From NCBI GenBank assembly GCA_028565635.1, contig JAOXYB010036207.1:1-13771 (forward strand): a DNA stretch of 13,771 nt. Reading direction: 5' to 3'. Shown piece by piece: positions 8,930 to 13,771 of the stretch. Within the stretch, counting starts at the first letter, position 1. Each line of letters starts with the position of its first letter. The translations under genes and the position numbers were made by a program. This DNA comes from Phoronis ovalis (Eukaryota > Phoronida > Phoronidae). The notes under the pieces were generated by a model, which was not told where the DNA came from, ran no database searches, and worked only from the letters and a program-made list of their open reading frames with translations.

Positions 8930-9130
8930 ACATTTGATTCGTCTGAAATGTGATTTACAGTTGAAGTCATGATTTGGCATTTGGTATTCATCCAAGATTT
9001 ATAAAACAAAGCATTCAAGAGATTTATTAGATTTGTATCTCGTTCTAAACTGTGATTTATAGTCGAAACTATGACTATTAGCAAGTACATGTAATAATCC
9101 ACAGTTAATATCCACTTGTAGAATAAACAT
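8930..9130. repeat. diverged tandem duplication, about 100 bp period
   Basis: GTGATTTACAGTTGAAGTCATGA (at 8950) matches GTGATTTATAGTCGAAACTATGA (at 9052) with a few substitutions, and similarity continues on both sides (TCGTCTGAAAT versus TCGTTCTAAAC). The offset is 102 bases at the core and shifts by an indel toward the distal end. In the minus-strand open frame 8887-9135 the copies show as STINH/STVNH and LFYKW/LFYKSW, which simply mirrors the DNA duplication. Confidence 0.6.
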
Positions 9131-9644
9131 AACATAATATTTTCTGAATATCAGTAACGTTTCAGTTTCAGAAATCTTTTAAGAGACATTAAAACTAAGC
9201 TTTTACCTTAAGGGACTTTTTTATAAATTGCATATATAGCCAAGACTGCAAAATAATCGCATTTAAGTAAAATGAGGAAATACTAAAATTACTTGAAATG
9301 CTTGATTAATTATTCAAAAATACTTTACATCTGAATACAGGCTGGTTTAACATTGTTAAACTTGAATGCTTCATTTTTTAATGGTCTACTACAAAAATAA
9401 CTTTATTTGTGCTACTGCCTATCCTCGCCTCCATCACCAGCCATTTAATTGCAAAATCCAAATCCATCCCGATTACAAAATTTCTGAATCCTTAGCCTTA
9501 AATCTGTAAAATACTTGTCTAAGTCGTTCACAATTTGTAGAAAGTATTTTCAGAATTCTCCGAAGAGGTAATTTAATTTAATGTTCTTAGTTCGTGTAAC
9601 AGCTTTTTTAATTGTACCCAACATATAAATGTGGATACAAGACT

Positions 9645-9685
9645 GATATATAAAACTCTAAGAGTCTCTTACAGTTTTATATATC
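9645..9685. repeat. 41-bp near-perfect palindrome
   Basis: Arms GATATATAAAACT (9645-9657) and AGTTTTATATATC (9673-9685) are exact reverse complements. Inside them TAAGAG (9659-9664) and CTCTTA (9666-9671) are also exact complements around a single central T. Only the C at 9658 and the C at 9672 fail to pair. The arms therefore match at 19 of 20 positions. No coding or RNA gene explains it. Confidence 0.9.
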
Positions 9686-9900
9686 CTAGATGCAACTTCA
9701 AGCAATTTGGTAACCACTTTAGGATGCGTCAGCAAGGGGGATAAGGATTTTAGAATAGTGGTGTGGAACCTGTTACAGTAAGATTGGACTGGATAGTGGT
9801 TGTAGCAGTTGTAAACCAAAGATAACAGAGATGTGGCAATAATTCGATACTTTCAGTACCATGCATGAAAGTCAACAAACAACTAAGTACGTGTTCACAG

Positions 9901-9914
9901 ATATGATATCATAT
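9901..9914. repeat. 14-bp perfect palindrome
   Basis: ATATGATATCATAT is its own reverse complement. It resembles in content the GATATC cluster at 11230-11250. Confidence 0.7.
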
Positions 9915-10130
9915 GATAATTTCAAAAGAACTAATGAAGTATATATACAAATATTTTCTACAAGCAGTATATTGTAATAATTCATAAACAATAAATATTA
10001 GTTATCATTTGTCTGAATAAAGAAAACAGAACATTTTAATCCCTGCAAAGCGGGAATACATACATTTAGCTCAACTATACTGGTAAAGAAAAAATAGCAA
10101 ATTTACAAATTCAAGAAAAATAATAATGAA

Positions 10131-10136
10131 TTTATT
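10131..10136 (-). terminator. candidate polyadenylation signal (AATAAA)
   Basis: TTTATT on the plus strand gives AATAAA on the minus strand. It is followed in that sense by T-rich sequence (ATTATTTTTCTT), as expected of a cleavage region. It could end a transcript from the broken coding sequence at the right edge. Another AATAAA lies at 9402-9407. Confidence 0.25.
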
Positions 10137-10613
10137 ATCTATTCGCCATAAAACACTATATCTTACTCCATAAACCAAAGATCATCCTCAGATTATCCCT
10201 ATCCTATGTTGTGGCTCATTCTAAACTTCAATTGATGAGTACATTCATATATAATCAGTAATTGTGTTGAATGTGAGATGTGATTCTATGCAGCAACAGG
10301 TACAAATACAACTGTAATAAACACATGGACTGAAGTTTCTAAAAATATAACTCAAGTCTCATACACTAGATATTAAACCCAGCAAACACTGTAAATAAAC
10401 TAATTACTGCTTCTTGAAAAATTTACCTACTTCAACAGGTAAAATTTACTTAATTATGAATATTTCCAGGATTATTTATAACAGTCTTTGCACTGAAATT
10501 TCAACCATGTTCTACATTTTGTAACAAACACTTCCAATTTCTTTACAAAAGTGATTTGTTTCATATTACAGCAATGCAGTATTGACCCTCATATTCTCGG
10601 TAATTGGAAAGCA

Positions 10614-10630
10614 TCCTATGGATCATAGGA
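10614..10630. repeat. short perfect hairpin
   Basis: TCCTATG (10614-10620) and CATAGGA (10624-10630) are exact reverse complements around GAT. The stem is short, and no function is evident. Confidence 0.6.
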
Positions 10631-11229
10631 CAATTGGATTTTTTCTCTCCCTAACTATTCACTGACAGGTAAAATAAATTTCCTGTCTTCACTGACCATA
10701 CAGAAATATTTTACAAAATCAACACAGCAGGTGAATAGTCTTTAATCTTACAGTTACATGTTCTAACCAAACACAGGGTAAAAGCTTTATGTACATAAAA
10801 AATAACCATGCTATTTTAAAAGGGGTAAAGAAAGCAATGAAAAGGACCCATTCAAGTATACAAATATACGGTTTCTTAAATTACAAAATTTTCTATTTAG
10901 ATTTTTCCATTCAGTACCGACGTCTGACTCCAATTTGGCAAAACAAACGGACAAAATGAAATATTTTGTAAAACAAAGTAACACACTGACACAAACCAAT
11001 GGGTCTTGATTCCATTTCAATATTATTTACACTATGGGCCTCATTTGCTATTAGAATAAACATTTTATACTGAATACAGCTTACTAAATATGCTATGAGC
11101 CGTAACTTTTACTAGCATACTAGCGGTATTCCCACGGTTGATGTTTTAGTTTTAGCTTGATTTGCTGTAATTATAAACTTCTTCATGTAAAAATAACAGC
11201 CGGGAGTATAATTCACACATACTAGGTCT

Positions 11230-11250
11230 GATATCTGATATCATGATATC
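11230..11250. repeat. three GATATC sites in 21 bp
   Basis: GATATC occurs at 11230-11235, 11237-11242 and 11245-11250. The last two form the 14-base palindrome GATATCATGATATC. Confidence 0.8.
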
Positions 11251-11340
11251 CAATGCAAGCATGCAATGTAGTGTATTATAAACAGGCACAATACATGAAC
11301 ATATTAAAATTAGTTGATATTGCTTTTAATAGTTTTTTGG

Positions 11341-11418
11341 AAAAAAAAATGTCTTGACAATATACTTGAAACAACAGCAACAAAAACAAAACAAAAGGAA
11401 AAAAACTCCCTTTTTTAC
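11341..11418. repeat. A/C-rich low-complexity tract (T/G-rich on the minus strand)
   Basis: It begins with an A run (11341-11349) and includes CAACAGCAACAAAAACAAAA and two further A or T runs. On the minus strand it reads as a GTTTTG-type tract, of the kind found in 3' UTRs; that is only suggestive here. Confidence 0.6.
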
Positions 11419-12656
11419 ACTACAGATATTTGTAATTATGCTGTGCATCCATGACTTCTATCTACTACAACAGTGTCACATACAGGAAGATAGTGCCTTA
11501 CTTTCTTTTTTGTATTGTGCCTTCAGATGCTAGTCCAAATTACCCAAAACTACAAAATACAAAATGCACTTGGAATATATATATATAAAGCATATAACAG
11601 ATAAAAGTGCTGTTTGGATATAACACACACATATAAGGCGGAAGACCAGTAGACACTTTTACTAAGGCATTCTTTTGTGGGAACTCATGTTTTTTGTGAA
11701 TGCATAAAAGTTTTAAATGTAGAGATACTTATCAATTCTGATTTGTTAAAAGTATACTAGCTGGTTTAGTGAACCAAAAAATGCTATAAATTGAAAATAG
11801 TTTTAAATAAAAAGAAATATAAAAGGCAACGATATGTTTGTATGAAGTGCATTGTTACATTAAGTGTACATAACAATTTGGACTGTATTGTCAGGTCAGA
11901 CAGTTGGCTACATGGCTGCAAGCAAATAAAAATTCAGCCACAGCAAGGATGCGGGAGCACTTCCAACAAGCGGCATTGCAGAGCAACAGGAAAGTCTAAA
12001 ATCACAGCAGATAAATACTAATTAATATTTGAGGACATCCTTTTTGTTTGCCACGTCAGATCACAAATTTTACTCTGAAACCACTGTAGAATGTTATATA
12101 GTAATGCATTAGGGTGTCAATGCTTGCTGTCACAAAGAAAATTCAGCAAATCAAAAACATTTAAATTAAAAAGCAACATAAGCGTATAAAATTTAAAAAA
12201 TTGGGAATATTTTAACTGTTTCACGGCCAGAGTCGCTTTGACAAAAAAATATTCTACAGATTGAAAGGTCAAGAGATTCGTAACACGACTCAAGTTGGTA
12301 AATATAGAAAATGAGGTCTGCATTATACTGCATATGATAGGTGAAGTATTTGGTGCACCAAACGTTAGCAATACTATGAGTTTAAATCCAAAGGTAAACT
12401 TGTTCAACATCTACAACAGAAGCAATAGAGATAGATTAAATATTTATCAGTAACTAAACAAAATTTGAACTGTAATCTTATCTTGAAAGGACATAAAAAG
12501 AATATTTTGTAAATAGAAAAAATAATACCCCCACTTTGATATCAAGTATCGGGACCAATTTCACACTACAGTAAGTTTACATTAAAAAGTGGCACTTAAA
12601 TTTTTAAAAAAGATTTCGAATTAAACATGATGATAATTAAGATAGTGTTATTTTGT

Positions 12657-12955
12657 TATTTGATTACAGATTGACCACACATTAAGGCTGACAGGGTGAT
12701 GTCCACTATAATGCAACTGTAATTATACCCATGAATCAAATGTTGAGCATTATCAGCTGTATATCGTGTTTTCTTCAAAAAAAATTGAAGTATTTGATGT
12801 GACTACTGATTGATCATACATTAAGGCTGACAAATTGATGTCCCCCATAGTACACCTGTAATTATACCTGTAATTATTTATACCTATGAATCACAGACTG
12901 GGTCTCATCAGCTGAACTGTATATTGTTATTTTACAATAAAAAATCAATGTACTG
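12657..12955. repeat. diverged tandem duplication, two copies plus a start of a third
   Basis: Copy 1 runs about 12657-12790 and copy 2 about 12791-12955; TATTTGAT recurs again at 12956, where a third copy seems to start. Shared blocks in the same order are ACATTAAGGCTGACA (12679 and 12818), TGATGTCC, TGTAATTATACC (12719 and 12857), ATGAATCA (12731 and 12886) and ATCAGCTG. Copy 2 is longer, partly through a small internal doubling of TGTAATTAT (12857-12884). Confidence 0.85.
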
Positions 12956-13127
12956 TATTTGATTCTACAGGTGATTATTTAATAATCCTAGATGCCAACA
13001 TTTACCATGTGCTTATCACACTAAACAAGTGCAAATGACATGAAGGGCAATGTCCTTAAAATAACATGCATTGATAAAAGATAAAAAATTACATGTACCA
13101 TCATAAGAGTGTCTTAGAACTGGATCA

Positions 13128-13403
13128 GTTACTAGGATTTGTAGTGGGGGAAGTGCTAAATTCATCTTCCATCTCATGATTCATATTTGTGTTTGCAATA
13201 AATAGTGATCTTTTAATCTAACAGGTGTAGATTCACCTTAACTGAGAAACGATGAAGAAAGATTTGGCACATTTTCACCACCAGGTGGCATATCAGTCTG
13301 AGCAATCATTTTACCTACATATGAAGTCTCTCGGCATCATTACAATTAATAACATCTGGGACAGTTTCAAAATTCAATTGAGATATTTCAGAGGAAGATC
13401 TCT
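13128..13403 (-). pseudogene. broken 3' coding end of an unidentified gene
   Basis: Three consecutive minus-strand segments read as hydrophilic, protein-like sequence in three frames. The first (13403-13318) reads RSSSEISQLNFETVPDVINC and ends at TAG 13315-13317. The second (13336-13241) contains TSYVGKMIAQTDMPPGG and SSSFLS, stops at TAA 13238-13240, and then continues in the same frame with GESTPV. The third (13217-13128) contains NMNHEMEDEFSTSPTTNPSN and stops at TGA 13125-13127. Moving between frames needs one missing base near 13327 and another near 13215. A pyrimidine-rich acceptor, CTACCAACCCTTTAG, ends at 13404, so the first segment could start an exon. The Ser/Thr/Pro/Asn/Glu content is unlike random AT-rich translations, so former coding use is likely. 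It may be a pseudogene, a terminal exon with assembly indels, or a gene that now ends early at the TAG. The family is not recognised. Confidence 0.5.
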
Positions 13404-13771
13404 CTAAAGGGTTGGTAGTTTATAATTTATTTGCTGAGTAAAAGATCATCTTTCAATGTACATTTGATACAAAGCTTTCAAGCAGAAAAAGACACCACTC
13501 AATCTGACTTGTAATTGACCCATGCAAATTGTTAGATGCATGATTTATGTAGCATGATAGATTTTTGAAATGACAAATGAGAAAAAATGCTCGAAAACTA
13601 TAAAATATATGCTAATAGTTCCCAGCAAGTATGATATAGAGGGTTCATGCCCTTATAGATCACTATTCACTATTAAAAACCAGTAAATTCACCATTCATC
13701 AGCAATTTCCACACATCATTTAAATACAACAATTAATACATCTAAACAATGCAATCACCTATCAAACACAT
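13404..13771 (-). other. probable intron or upstream non-coding sequence
   Basis: On the minus strand this stretch is T-rich with no long open frame, and it ends in the acceptor-like CTACCAACCCTTTAG. A second acceptor-like site, CTTTTACTCAG, lies about 30 bases earlier (AG at about 13434-13435) and would open a frame reading QINYKLPTL before TAG at 13404-13406. Intron sequence of the broken gene is the simplest reading. Confidence 0.35.

Larger units (their letters stand above)
8281..10130. other. non-coding, repeat-bearing stretch
   Basis: No gene is supported here. The stretch contains a tandem palindromic repeat, a TA microsatellite, a diverged tandem duplication and a long palindrome, each listed separately. 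Two minus-strand frames at 8402-8626 and 8887-9135 are open mainly because they run through these repeats, and they encode low-information peptides. Confidence 0.5.
10137..13127 (-). other. about 3 kb without genes, possible long 3' UTR
   Basis: No coding exon is supported here. The stretch lies between the stop-rich 3' end of the coding sequence at 13128-13403 and a candidate AATAAA at 10131-10136, both on the minus strand, so it may be a long 3' UTR or plain intergenic DNA. It contains a TATTTACA word at 11024-11031, which reads TGTAAATA (Pumilio-type) on the minus strand, a short hairpin, a low-complexity tract and a tandem duplication. A 97-codon minus-strand frame at 12117-12410 is hydrophobic, T-rich at DNA level and probably fortuitous. 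So are frames at 10811-11020 (minus) and 11791-12021 (plus). Confidence 0.3.

Noticed and set aside
12117-12410. 97-codon hydrophobic minus-strand open frame, membrane-protein-like
   Set aside because: The hydrophobicity follows from T-rich DNA giving F/L/I codons. There is no recognisable topology or family.
13242-13314. 73-bp intron inside the broken coding end (GTAAAA to TTTCTCAG)
   Set aside because: The acceptor looks good, but the supposed intron itself translates to clear protein-like sequence, and removing it does not give an open frame.
1-13771. tRNA, rRNA or CRISPR features
   Set aside because: No B-box-like GGTTCGAnnCC on either strand, no conserved rRNA blocks, and no regularly spaced repeats.

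Overview
The window reads as nuclear DNA of an invertebrate animal. It is AT-rich (roughly 70% A+T outside genes by eye), gene-sparse, and full of short repeats and hairpins. The one convincing protein has an animal-type PTB domain and a long disordered tail, and splice-like signals flank the coding pieces. A lophotrochozoan such as a bivalve mollusc would fit, but nothing here proves the phylum. There are no operons, tRNA, rRNA, CRISPR arrays or bacterial-type genes.

Layout. Positions 1-3349 are mostly non-coding downstream flank of the main gene, with two GC-richer islands (366-548 and about 2660-2790) that may be old exons or element relics. Positions 3350-4798 on the minus strand hold an intact, intronless 482-codon reading frame for a PTB/PID-domain adaptor-like protein. 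Just upstream is a good 3' splice site at 4846/4847, so the gene probably has a spliced 5' leader; the best nearby donor gives an intron at 4846-5041. Positions 5043-7540 are non-coding, with a strong 41-nt hairpin at 6833-6873. Positions 7545-8092 carry what looks like a decayed minus-strand coding region broken by stops and a frame change. Positions 8281-10130 are non-coding, with a TA microsatellite, a palindromic 21-bp tandem repeat, a diverged tandem duplication and a 41-bp near-perfect palindrome at 9645-9685.

The right end (13128-13403, minus) holds the 3' end of a second coding sequence. Its composition is convincingly protein-like, but it is split over three frames with an in-frame stop. 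It is preceded by intron-like sequence (13404-13771). It is followed by about 3 kb without genes, which could be its 3' UTR and contains a diverged tandem duplication at 12657-12955.

The two recognisable genes point the same way (minus strand) but nothing shows that they work together. I found no clear new multi-gene system. The items most worth checking are the two broken coding regions, the two perfect-arm hairpins, and the phosphodegron-like DSGxxS motif in the PTB protein.
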